A stretch of 64,000 nucleotides of DNA from Euborellia annulipes (taxonomy: Eukaryota > Arthropoda > Insecta > Dermaptera > Anisolabididae). The position numbers were made by a program, and so were the translations under genes. Position 1 is the first letter of the stretch. Each line of letters opens with the position of its first letter. Shown here one piece after another: positions 10,801 through 20,126 of the stretch. The DNA lies in assembly GCA_023213315.1 (NCBI GenBank), contig JAKCPI010000989.1:62001-126000 (forward strand), read 5' to 3'. Under the pieces are notes generated by a model, which saw only the letters and a list, made by a program, of their open reading frames with translations, did not search any database and had not been told where the DNA came from.

Positions 10801-13800
10801 CGATTCTTGGACTTTCAAATCACTTTGTTGGAAATTGTATTTCATCATTTTCTGCATTTGTCAAACGGGAACGTGATGTAAAAGGTTTGCCATCAAGTTT
10901 TTGGGCATTTCCACCATCTAAGCCAAGTCAAAAGACCAAAAATTCCCATGATGAATTATGATGAACATGCATCGAAAGCACAATGATATTTTTATAAATA
11001 TAAGTATTATTTTTTAACTTTTAACTTATTAATTTATACTAAAAAAAATAAATATATTCTAAGGATGAAATTGATTTAATTAAAATTACCTTTCGCAATT
11101 TATTAAATTCTTCAACATTCATACAATCATCCGAATTTTTATCATAACGAATTTCTTGTACTCTAGGGAAGCGGAGAGTGTAACCAATTGCAAAATCTTT
11201 GCTTCTTGTAATTTCCGTAGCTTTCACCTAATAAGAAGAAATGCGTAAATATATTAAAATATAATCGTAGGCGATGAGAGAAGGGGATAAAGCAGTCAAG
11301 TTTATAATCCTGAGTTGAAGATAACTCGAGTTCAAATCCACCTCATGGCAAAAAAATTATCCAAATCTATTTGTGATGCCTCCTAAGGAAGGAGATAATC
11401 TGAAGATACTTGAAAAAACTTCTCCAGCCTTGGTACAAAGATAGATCTCTCTGTTCATGTTCAAAGTCAGTGTTTCGCTTCCCGTTCAAAGTGACATAAA
11501 TTTATTTAAATTTGCCTACTAATGAATAAATAATGATGGAATCTAAATGGGGTCATATGCCAAAAAGACTAAAATTAAAAAAATAAATAAATAATCGTGA
11601 AAATTGCTAATTAATAAAAAGCACAATTGAGCATCAATTTCAAAAATGCACGTAACGGTCCCTTAGAGGTTAGTTCACTTGAATCGGAGTAATACAAAAT
11701 GTGGTCTATAATTTAAAACTCACATAATAATAATAATATAGGCCTAAGCCACGAAAAGCTTTAATAAACACATTCGTGTTAAATATAGCCTAAAAATACA
11801 TACTTCTAGAATGTATGATTTCTTAGATTCCACCCAAACATCCGGTTTTTCTCGAGTCCAAACAAGCTCTGCCGGAGGTTCAGGTCCAGATTTGAGCAAA
11901 TTCCAATTTGGAGAAAGTTTGTTACAAAGCTCTGCTAATTCGGCATTTGAATATCCTGAACCAACGCGACAAAATGATGAAAACCCTAGAAAGGAAATGA
12001 AAAGATTAATAAGTGTTCTATAAATTATATATATAAAAGTGGTACCTACTGTTGTCTTCTCGTATGCCTAACAAAAAGTGACTAATCGTGCCTCGACGTT
12101 TTCCTTCTCCATAATAGCCTCCCATAATAATCAAATCCAGGTGATCCATTAATCCTTCTGTATACTTGAAAATAAAAAAAATTATTTTAATTAATATTAT
12201 ATATAGGTCTACCAGTTAATTTTATTAATTAATTAATTTCTCTAATCGTTGTAAGAATTTGATATAGAATTGAGCCTCTAAATACTTGTCATTTTTTTAA
12301 TTATTTACCTCAGGTTTTATTTTATACCAGCCTGCATTTCTTGCACTGTGTCGATAAACGGATTTTGGATCTTTGATTATAATCCCTTCAAGATGTTCAT
12401 CAATTGCTTGATTTAAAAGAGACACAATTTCACGACTTGTAGAGACTTTATGTCGTACAGTTGATTGAATTACTCCTTGTTTAGCAGTAAAAATTGTATC
12501 CAAAATAAGCATACGATCGATGTATGGTTTATTAGTCAACACCTCGCCATTATATAAAAGGATATCAAATACACAAAAGCATGGTTGATAAATGCCTCCT
12601 GGTTTTAATTTCTTAACATCAAAGCTAATATCACCTAAAAAATAAATATTAAAAAATACTAATAATAATAAACTAGTTTTATATAATTATTTACCTTTGG
12701 TTTTATATAGTTCTGTTTCTTTATTCCATCCCATCATTTCTCCATCAAGAATACATTCTTTACATTTATAATTAATTTGTGGAGCAAGTTCAGGGGTCAA
12801 AAGACCTTCATTTATATTAGCACCAAAGGTATCTGTGTATTCGTTAGCTCCCCTAAATAGAAAAAAATTAACATAGTTAATGATATCTATAGTGTTGGTA
12901 AAAAATTTGTTTTGTCTTTCTGTTTATATTTTGACTTAATTAATAAACACATTCTTTTCTGATTATAGGTAAAAATGCGCGTCGAAAATCATTTTCATGT
13001 TCTGCTTATTATGTTCTACCAATTTAAAAAATAATATAAATATAAAGATGCGCACACATTTCGTGATTTTAACTCGATTTCCAGCGAAAGAACAAATAGT
13101 GGAAAACAAGTTGAAGTTGGCTTAAAAAGTTCAAATCCCTGCACTAGCCTTAAAGAAGATGAATATGGATGATGATCAAGAACTTCTCGCAGCCATGGAA
13201 GATGACGAGGGCTTGACAACCCTAATGGTGGCTGAACAATTCAATTTTGACCATTCCACGATCGTGGGGCGCTTCAAAAAAGGCAATGCTCGAAAAAATT
13301 TGAACACAATCAACTTTATTTAATAAGCTTTTGTGGTTTGTATTATTATTATTATGGGAGTTTTTAATTATAGACCACATTGTGTATTAATTATTTATGC
13401 ATCATGCTTTTTATGTAAACACTTGCTTTGATGATAGTGTCTAACTTCATGGGAATGAGTGTAGACGGCGCAGAAGTTTGTGTCTAACTTCATAGGAATG
13501 ACTGTAGATGGCGCTGACGTTGTTGTATATAAAATGCACGTAACGGTCCCTTAGAGGTTAGTTTGCTTGAGTCGGAGCGGAGCAAGTGCACAGTACTTGA
13601 AAACGACTGCAGAATAAGCAGTCGAAACGTTGTACAGTATTTATATTTTTAATAAATTATTAATACAAAATATGTTCTATCTATATCTATAATTAAAAAC
13701 TCCCATAATAATACTGTCCAACTTTGTTCTTGTCGGAGAGTTTTTGAAGAACCAATCCAGTCTTTTTCCACAAAGTGCCAAAATTTTAGAGGTGTTCATG

Positions 13801-16131
13801 AAAATGATTTTCAACGGGCATCTATAAACAGAAAAGGATGTATTTATTGATTAAAACGATTACAAGGGAAATAAGAATATATAGTAACACTTAAAATATT
13901 TATATATATCTTTAATTTTGCACCACTCCAATTTACAATATTAGCCTATAGCCTAGGGATTCAAAAATAACACTTGAATAAAAAAAGGAAAAAAGAATTT
14001 GCTAATTAATTGTGACTTTTTTTAGGGATGTATACCTGGAAAAATATCTAAATTCTCCCTCTTTCATATGAAGTTGAAATCGTTCACCATCATATTTAGT
14101 CTCAACATAAATATGTTCACGATCTTTTATACATTTTTGAACTGTTTGAATATCACACCGTTGTGAAAACATTGGAACAAATGGATAAAAGACAGAGACA
14201 TCAATTTCATTTAGTCGTTGATTGGAATCTATTAATCGCTCACAAACCTAAAAAAAAAAATAAAAATTATTTATATTTTTGAATCAGGATTTAAAATTTT
14301 ATAATTAAATCGACCTTAATAAGACTATTGCAGACATCGAAAAGTTCGACAGCATCAGGATGCCAAGCATTCAAAAATCGTTTATGACCTAAACCCAAAC
14401 GCATATCTTTTAACAAAATTCGTATTATCCATTTTTGTTCAATTTGTGATGTTTTCTGAAGAAGTTTAGTTAATTCAAGATTTATCCCCTCTAAAAAAAA
14501 TTATTTTTTTAAATGCAAATTATTAAATTAAATTATATTTAAATATTCCTGACGTGGGTTCATATTTCTAAAACTGCTTAAACAAGTCTGACTCTTCTTG
14601 GAATTTAGATATATATATTTATAATAGGAGCGTCAGACATTCATCTTGTTTAAGTAGCGTTAGAAAATTAATTACTTGGATCATTCGCTGCATTTAACTC
14701 AGCTATTTTATCTAAATGATCATTTAGTTGATCTATGTTTATGACATTTCCTTTTGCCGTTCGTCCATGAAGAACTGAATATGCGATATCAGCAAAATCT
14801 GTAGAATTTTGTGCTGAATATGGAGTTGTTCTAAAAAAAAAATAATTTGTTTATAACATAAATTAAGTCATTAAGTTTTACTTGTCAGAAAATTATTGAA
14901 AAAGTTCAGTACTGATGTCTCAAATATTTATTATGAATTTCTCAACATATTTTGGGCCATATCTTTAATGAAAATTAATGTAAACAATATTTTGCCCTTG
15001 ACCTATAGCCCAAAGGTAGAGCATTAGCTTCTGGTTTCGCATCCTTTCTGAGTCAAGGACGGATACAGGGGGGGGGGTAAAGGGGGTAATTACCCCCCCC
15101 CCCCCGAGATTCGAGAAAAATACTTTTTTTTCGCAAAAAAATTTATTTTTAATGTAAAATTTTTAAAATTAATACTTAAAAATTTGATGTGTATTTATAT
15201 TCTGGCAAACAAGTACAGAATGCGCTTTTAAATTACCGAAATTAAAAAAAAATAGTGTGCTGTGCGACGAGTCATACCAGATTACCCCCCCCCCCCCCCC
15301 GAGAAACACCTCTGGATCCGCCCGTTCTGAGTACGCATAGGCCGTGAAGCATATAACTGAATTGTTTAGAATAGTGTTTCCCAACCTAATTTAGAGGGAA
15401 GAAATTATCTCACAAATTTCATTAAATTATCATCTAATTATATATAAATAAATAACGCAAGGTTAAGTTTCAAAGGGATTTTATTTTAGCTTATGCGTAT
15501 TTCGAAGTTAATGCGTCAACTTCAGAGCTATGACGCAAACTTAACCTTGTGTTATAATTAGATGATAATTTAATTAAATTTAAGAATGTTTCAACTAGTG
15601 CCACGATAAATTCTTTTCACTTTTTCTTTATTAGCTTGTTTTTTACTTTCTCTTTTTGCATCTTCTTTACTCTTTAGCTTGAGAGTGAAAAGATCTTTAA
15701 ATTTTGACTGTTTTATCCAAGATTTATTTAAAATTTTTACTTACTTGAAATTTAATAATTTTTGCGCATGAATCCCTTGCTCTCCAAGTCCCAAAATATG
15801 TATATATATTTTAGCCAATGTTTTTTCTTTAATTCCGTAAGCTCCACGTTCTCGGTCCAATTGTGGAAGTAATAATCTCATAATAGGATAAAAACTTCCA
15901 TTCTAAATAGAAATCATAATTAAAAAAATAAGTGTTGTCTTTATTTTTAAAGAAATAAAATCTTACTTCTTTTAAATCAAGATTAGCTATGCGACAATTA
16001 TTTTTAAATTTACTTATGAAATTGGACAATTCTTTAGCTTTGTTCTCTTTATTTTTCATTGAATAAATTTTTTCAAGAAGTTTACAAAAATCTTTAAATA
16101 ATAATGTTGATGTTATAGTAGTCATTTTCAA
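4811..16131 (-). CDS. LIG4: DNA ligase IV
   Basis: ATP-dependent ligase that seals double-strand breaks in nuclear non-homologous end joining, working with XRCC4. Fifteen exons: 16131-15967, 15902-15745, 14830-14676, 14490-14315, 14247-14036, 12852-12695, 12634-12309, 12164-12050, 11985-11804, 11227-11090, 7622-7358, 6376-6102, 5289-5179, 5116-5010, 4946-4811. They total 2679 nt and give 892 aa (human about 911). The order is DNA-binding domain, nucleotidyltransferase with ETKYDGER (adenylated Lys about residue 269) and ILDGEMM, OB fold with [11 protein letters not shown], then two BRCT repeats around a linker. The first BRCT begins near [11 protein letters not shown]. All junctions are GT-AG and in phase. 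POFUT1 lies inside intron 10 (7623-11089) on the other strand. ATG at 16131 is used; a second Met is two codons on. Confidence 0.95.
5515..5857. mobile_element. hAT-type MITE in LIG4 intron 12
   Basis: Ends CAGGGCCGTAACTAG and CTAGTTACGGTCCTG are flanked by an exact 8-bp duplication GATATGCT (5507-5514 and 5858-5865). The inside holds imperfect short tandem units around GCGGAACCAAAATTTT. An open frame across it is a by-product of this composition. Confidence 0.8.
6755..6895 (-). repeat. dispersed repeat family 1, copy 2
   Basis: Reverse-orientation copy of the family seen at 1-230, with the shared block GAGGTCCCCTGAGTCC. It lies in LIG4 intron 11 (6377-7357). The same intron also has a 14-base G run near 6476 and a stretch at 6500-6660 with several copies of GACAATTTGTC-like words. 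Confidence 0.6.
7955..8395 (-). mobile_element. PIF/Harbinger transposon remnant
   Basis: The minus-strand frame from 8179 to 7955 encodes an N-terminal transposase piece, including [13 protein letters not shown] and [13 protein letters not shown], the conserved start of Harbinger DDE transposases. The catalytic part is missing. Upstream, 8250-8395 carries two diverged direct copies of a TTCGCNGTTCGC unit and a likely element end at GGCCTGGCGTCCA next to a TAA target. It lies in LIG4 intron 10, just upstream of POFUT1. Confidence 0.6.
8393..8440. repeat. 24-bp tandem duplication
   Basis: Two exact adjacent copies of a 24-base unit (8393-8416, 8417-8440) next to the Harbinger remnant and about 200 bp upstream of the POFUT1 start. 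It may lie in the POFUT1 promoter. Confidence 0.9.
8648..10961 (+). CDS. POFUT1: GDP-fucose protein O-fucosyltransferase 1
   Basis: ER enzyme that adds O-linked fucose from GDP-fucose to folded EGF repeats, as on Notch. Six exons: 8648-8765, 8895-9010, 9471-9792, 10054-10229, 10290-10529, 10755-10961. They total 1179 nt, giving 392 aa (human 388). A signal peptide covers about residues 1-20. [19 protein letters not shown] is the GDP-fucose-binding start. HLRNGIDW holds the likely catalytic Arg, about residue 239. Near the end come [11 protein letters not shown] and FVKRERD, and the protein closes with HDEL for ER retrieval. A longer in-frame start at 8603 is less likely because it would bury the signal peptide. 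The gene lies whole in intron 10 of LIG4 on the opposite strand; its 3' end is about 130 bp from LIG4 exon 10. Confidence 0.95.
11645..11740 (+). repeat. deleted copy of the U3-A8 hammerhead element family
   Basis: It matches the outer parts of the element at 13530-13710 (GCACGTAACGGTCCC and the GTGGTCTATAATT tail) but lacks the central ribozyme-like hairpin. It lies in LIG4 intron 9. Upstream at 11280-11340 is a tRNA-like block with a B-box-like GAGTTCAAATCC, possibly a SINE. Confidence 0.55.
13340..13710. repeat. inverted-pair element of the U3-A8 hammerhead family
   Basis: The left end (about 13345-13395) is the reverse complement of the right end (about 13665-13710): GTGGTCTATAATTAAAAAC against its complement. 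Two direct near-copies of a TGTCTAACTTCATxGGAATGA unit lie at 13438 and 13482. Related copies are at 11645-11740 and 49805-50150. Confidence 0.65.
13590..13638 (+). ncRNA. variant hammerhead-like motif with U3-A8 pair
   Basis: Core UUGAAAA is at 13597-13603 where a standard hammerhead has CUGANGA. An extra C follows, then helix II GACUGC/GCAGUC (6 bp) and GAAACGUU at 13624-13631. Helix I pairs 13590-13596 with 13632-13638 (six of seven pairs). C3 and G8, which pair in the standard fold, are both changed, to U and A, and would still pair. The same two changes occur in the copies at 49856 and 50047. Confidence 0.5.
15054..15324. mobile_element. hAT-type MITE, GGGCGGATCCAG family, copy 1
   Basis: Ends CAAGGACGGATACAG and CTGGATCCGCCCG are flanked by an exact TTCTGAGT duplication (15046-15053 and 15325-15332). 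Poly-G and poly-C runs sit next to the ends. The body matches 33858-34115 in the opposite orientation. It lies in LIG4 intron 2. Confidence 0.8.
15420..15590. repeat. short palindromic element
   Basis: Arms at about 15422-15475 and 15535-15588 are inverted copies (TTATCATCTAATTATA and GCAAGGTTAAGTTT blocks). The centre has a hairpin AGTTAATGCGTCAACTT and a CGAAA-like word, loosely like the hammerhead families but with a broken core. It lies in LIG4 intron 2. Confidence 0.55.
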
Positions 16132-16217
16132 AAAGAAAAGTATTCTCCCTGTAATGTTAAAATAAACAATTAAAAATATTACAAATGGATTAGCATATCA
16201 TGGAGGGGCTTCTAGAG

Positions 16218-16446
16218 CAGTGGTGTCATTTCAACTTTTTCTTGGGGGGGGGGGGTGTCACTTTTTTTTTTAATTTTCAACAAATAGGTATCTCAAATTT
16301 GGCAACAATATATTTAATTTAATTAATTTTTTACAGTTTATGTACCCCTAGATAGGCTATACTGTATTTTGAATTTATTTAGAATAATATAAAATGTAAA
16401 GATCAGAGCCCCTTGGGGGAGGGGGCAATGTCAAATGACGCCTCTG
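16218..16446. mobile_element. hAT-type MITE, CAGTGGTGTCATTT family
   Basis: Ends CAGTGGTGTCATTT and AAATGACGCCTCTG are flanked by an exact TTCTAGAG duplication (16210-16217 and 16447-16454). A G run lies near each end. One copy only in this window. Confidence 0.75.
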
Positions 16447-16599
16447 TTCTAGAGCAGTGCTTCCTAAACTTTTTGATGTCGAGGTTCCCTGCAAATTAAG
16501 TCGTTAGAATAAATTGAATAATAGAACGTGGATGTAGCTGATATGTTTAATGGGAAGAGGATGCAGCCAAATAATAGAGCCTCTATTCAGAAACGAACA

Positions 16600-16656
16600 C
16601 TCTTTATTGGGACGTTTCGGCTGGGATCAACCCTGCCATCTTCAGCCTTCAAAGAG
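16600..16656 (-). ncRNA. hammerhead-like ribozyme motif, complete core
   Basis: Read on the minus strand: helix I 5' strand 16656-16646, CUGAAGA 16645-16639, extra U 16638, helix II with GGC/GCC and GGG/CCC stems, GAAACGUC 16618-16611, helix I 3' strand 16610-16600. Helix I has two pairs, a 2x2 internal loop, then seven pairs (one G-U). Every conserved core base is present. ACGU is self-complementary, as expected for helix III formed between two molecules. Predicted cleavage is after the C at 16611. Confidence 0.65.
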
Positions 16657-17507
16657 CATATTTATATTTTTCATATATAAATAGAGTTGTCATGATTTAA
16701 CAATACAAGTTGATTGCATTATTTATTTATTTTCTTAAATACCAACAAGTGATAGCATGAAGATTAAGCTTAATTATTATATATATATTTCATAAACTAA
16801 TCATATTTTGTGCACCACATTACAATACATGTTGTAGAGCATTAAAACCGCAAATGTTTGTTTGCTAAATCTGCAACTTTTAGGAGGTTCGGCCGAAAGA
16901 AATGAAACATTTTTTTTTTCAGCCCCCATACTATATATTTATTTGTTATATTTGCGGCCCCTTCAGACTATGACCCTAATCAAAACATTTTCCAAGCTAG
17001 AAATAGACTAATTTGTGATTATCTGAAAAAAATTTACTTAAGAGCTTAATGACTTTCTATTGGTTGGAAAAAATTGGAATTGGTCAGGAAAAACTGTATT
17101 CCTAAAAGGATAAATGAAGGCAACCCCCCAATTTTATAAGTGAATCATTTTTACATTTATTTTAAATTTTTATAAAATAAATCTATATTCAATGCTCAAT
17201 AATTATTATTAACTTTTTGTTAGTTTCTAAGCACATAAGGGAAAAAACTGATGAAAAAACTTACAAGAAATGAAGTATAATAACTTGGTAGTTAGGATAG
17301 GACTTTGATGGTATGGCCTGGAAAATAAAAAATTTTCAATTAATGTTTCAGCAATAATAAGAATTTTTAAATTATTGAGCATTAAATCAATTATAGGTAA
17401 TGTTTAAATTAGAACAATAAATTAAATTCATATGTCTATATAATAAAATTATTTATTTCATATAATATAAGTAAAATAATATAAACAAAATATAATCGTT
17501 ACAAAGA

Positions 17508-20126
17508 TTAAATTACAAGATATTTATTAACATAATATCGGGCCACATCAATGGCGCCAGTAGATTTATATATGGAATATAAATTGAAAGCAGCTTCTCG
17601 TGTGAGATCAAAATTTTTTCCTAGTGAGGATTTAAAAGTAATTGCACGTTTATAGTAATGAATGGCTTGAGGTAAAAGCCCAAATTGATGATGAGCTCTC
17701 GCTAAATTATAATAGACTTCTTGTTTAGCTAAATAGGTTCTATTTTTCTGATATAAAGAAAAAAATGCGAGAGCTTGAGTGACAAGGGCGTGTTTTTGTG
17801 AGGCAAATTTTTGACACGCCATTTGTGTTAAAGTTACTCCTATAAGAAATGGTAACATCGGATTATCCGGCTGTAATCTATAAGCATTTGCATATTCATT
17901 TAATGCATATTTATAAGTTCCTGCTATTAAACAATTGTTGGCATGTAAAATCATAAAATTTATATTGGAACTTTCTTTTGCTAAAAATCGCATTATAAAT
18001 CTATTATGACGGACATCATCAGCTCGTTGAATAATTAAATTAAAAAAATTCCAAGCACGTGGATGTTCTCTTTCTTTGACAAGTAAATCTCGGGCCAAAT
18101 TATAACCATTGAAATAGTCTTCATTATAAAAACAACTTTGTAAACAAAGGAATTCAGTTTGTCTAAATGTCTCTAGAGAACCCATAAATACACGAGAACC
18201 AAGAGCTGAAAATGCAAGACGTTGAAATCGAGCTAATTGTCCGCTATCTAAGCATGCTTTACATAGATCGCAAAATAATTCCCACTCTTCTTGGAAACTA
18301 GGTCGACGATTGGTATCACCAAAATCAGGAGCATCAGGATCAAGATCAGGTTCTCCTCGATTTGCACGAATTTCTTTTATTTGTTCTTTTTGTCTGTCTG
18401 ATCGACGCAATCGAGTAAGAACTTCAACCTCTTCTTGGCTCCGAATATTAACACAATGTCGAGATAAAAGAAGTTGACCAGCAGCAAGAAATTCTTCAAT
18501 CTTTTCTGGTCCACTACGTTTTAATAATTGTGTACGCTCATAGAGTAATCCAGGTTCTAAAACTTCGGTGTTTTCATCCTGGGTAAGGACTGCTAAAGCG
18601 TCTTCACTTTTCCCAAGTTGGCTATATAATTGGGCAAGAATTAATCGAGCATCAAGATGTTGAGGAGCCATGCGTACTACAATATGATAAGCGGCTGCTG
18701 CTTCTTCTTCATTACCACATGCGTGAAGACATTCAGCTTGGCGCAGCCAAACGGCCGGTAAATAATAATTTTGACTTTTTATAAGAGGCTCAAGAAGTCT
18801 TAGAGCAAATTCATATTTATTTACAGACATCAAGGCTTCGGCTATATCTAAAAAAAGATCCCCTGCACGTTCAGGATCAGCTAGTTTGAAGAAATCTTCT
18901 ACGAGATCATTCAAAATATGAAAAGCTTTTAAATGTACCAAAGTAATAAGAAATTTGGCATGAAGATCAATTTCTAACTTTTCAGGAATTTTATATGAAA
19001 TAATTTTAAATTCCGAAGTAATTTCGTTATTTTCAGCTTCTATTTCAATATTTGAATATTGAATTAGTATTTCAAGACAACGACTATAATCATTTAAGGA
19101 AAGGAGAAGTTCCAAAATCAAATTAACATCTCCTGATTGAATAAATGTTGGACATTTCTTAAAAGCTATATCCATAACGTCATAAGCCTTAGAGACTTCT
19201 CCTTCTTCGTGAAATCTTTTTGCAACCATTTCTGCTAGTTTTAATATTAATTTGCCCTCGGATGGTTCTAAGATAGTAATTAAACGAATATATGCTTTTA
19301 TTGCATTTTTCTTTTCACCAATTTGTTCTAACAATGCTGCCCTAGAAAAATGTGTTACACTATTTGTAGGATCAGCTTCAATTGCTTTTGAATAACATGT
19401 AATGGCTTGTTTGAGATTTCCTTGCTCTTCTGACATTCTAGCTAAACGAAGCCATTGATCAGGATCATTAGGGCTTAAATGGGCAGCTATTAAAGCAAAT
19501 TGAAGGAATTTATCAAAACATCCTAAATCTTCATAAAGATGGGCTAGTGTTTGAAATGGTTCTGGCGCTGTTGGTACTTGACGAATAATTTCCATACACA
19601 TTTTAAGTGCCGTTTCATGTTCTCCTCTGGTATATCTTAGATTAGCCTCTCCCATTAGTCCTCTTAAAACAGGCGGTAGAGTATTTCCTCTTCTGCGACG
19701 TTTTGAAGTAGTGCCATAATTTTTGCTAGTTGAAGCGATTTCTTTAGCAAAAAGATCTATTTCTTTAGTTGTGCCTAAATGAATACTATCTTGATTTTCA
19801 ATCGTATTATCATCAGGTTCCATCAAAGCAGCATATTCGCTAAAAGATAATTCTCCATTAAGGAATTTGTTTGTTAATTCCTTTTCTTGATCATGGATTT
19901 TTAAATCATTTTGATCAGGCGTTCGATAATCTTCTTCATCTTCTTCTTCTGAATTCAGATTTTCTTCGTTTGGACTTTCAGAATCAGATTCCAATTCAAT
20001 CATCTGGACTTCTTCTATTTCTCCGACGCCTTCAATTTCATTTATAAGTGGGACATCACTTAACACCATTTCAATTACATCTTTGCTAGTACTAGGCCTT
20101 GGTTCTTGTTTTATCGGATGATCCAT
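17508..20126 (-). CDS. GTF3C3: general transcription factor 3C polypeptide 3 (TFIIIC 102 kDa)
   Basis: TPR subunit of TFIIIC, which recognises A and B boxes of tRNA genes and brings in TFIIIB for RNA polymerase III. The 872-aa frame is unbroken (human about 886). Residues 1-150 are acidic and disordered (SEEEDEED). A basic RRRR patch lies near 145. TPR units then run through the rest, for example LRGLMGEANLRYTRGEHETALKMC near 155, PDQWLRLARMSEEQGNLKQA, and YYNLARAHHQFGLLPQAIHYY near the end. No intron interrupts the coding part, unlike every other complete gene here. A TTTTTAG acceptor ends one base before ATG, so a 5' UTR intron is likely. Confidence 0.93.
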   Translation of the reverse strand: MDHPIKQEPRPSTSKDVIEMVLSDVPLINEIEGVGEIEEVQMIELESDSESPNEENLNSEEEDEEDYRTPDQNDLKIHDQEKELTNKFLNGELSFSEYAALMEPDDNTIENQDSIHLGTTKEIDLFAKEIASTSKNYGTTSKRRRRGNTLPPVLRGLMGEANLRYTRGEHETALKMCMEIIRQVPTAPEPFQTLAHLYEDLGCFDKFLQFALIAAHLSPNDPDQWLRLARMSEEQGNLKQAITCYSKAIEADPTNSVTHFSRAALLEQIGEKKNAIKAYIRLITILEPSEGKLILKLAEMVAKRFHEEGEVSKAYDVMDIAFKKCPTFIQSGDVNLILELLLSLNDYSRCLEILIQYSNIEIEAENNEITSEFKIISYKIPEKLEIDLHAKFLITLVHLKAFHILNDLVEDFFKLADPERAGDLFLDIAEALMSVNKYEFALRLLEPLIKSQNYYLPAVWLRQAECLHACGNEEEAAAAYHIVVRMAPQHLDARLILAQLYSQLGKSEDALAVLTQDENTEVLEPGLLYERTQLLKRSGPEKIEEFLAAGQLLLSRHCVNIRSQEEVEVLTRLRRSDRQKEQIKEIRANRGEPDLDPDAPDFGDTNRRPSFQEEWELFCDLCKACLDSGQLARFQRLAFSALGSRVFMGSLETFRQTEFLCLQSCFYNEDYFNGYNLARDLLVKEREHPRAWNFFNLIIQRADDVRHNRFIMRFLAKESSNINFMILHANNCLIAGTYKYALNEYANAYRLQPDNPMLPFLIGVTLTQMACQKFASQKHALVTQALAFFSLYQKNRTYLAKQEVYYNLARAHHQFGLLPQAIHYYKRAITFKSSLGKNFDLTREAAFNLYSIYKSTGAIDVARYYVNKYLVI

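Larger units (their letters stand above)
12940..13850 (+). mobile_element. mariner transposon relic in LIG4 intron 5
   Basis: Imperfect inverted ends of about 50 bp lie at 12947-13000 and 13790-13850 (around GAAAATCATTTTCATG). Between them, about 13159-13300 on the plus strand encodes a helix-turn-helix piece ([19 protein letters not shown]) like the start of mariner transposases. The DDD part is absent. A hammerhead-family element (13340-13710) is inserted inside. Confidence 0.6.
16132..17507. other. intergenic region, LIG4 promoter side
   Basis: This runs from the LIG4 start to the GTF3C3 stop; both genes are on the minus strand. It holds the LIG4 promoter (no clear TATA seen), a hAT MITE (16218-16446) and a complete hammerhead-like motif (16600-16656). 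From 16670 to 17460 I see only AT-rich DNA. Confidence 0.6.

Noticed and set aside
15480..15545. Additional hammerhead motif on the minus strand
   Set aside because: CTGAAG and CGAAA words occur and helix I could pair, but helix II would use core bases and A9 is lost.
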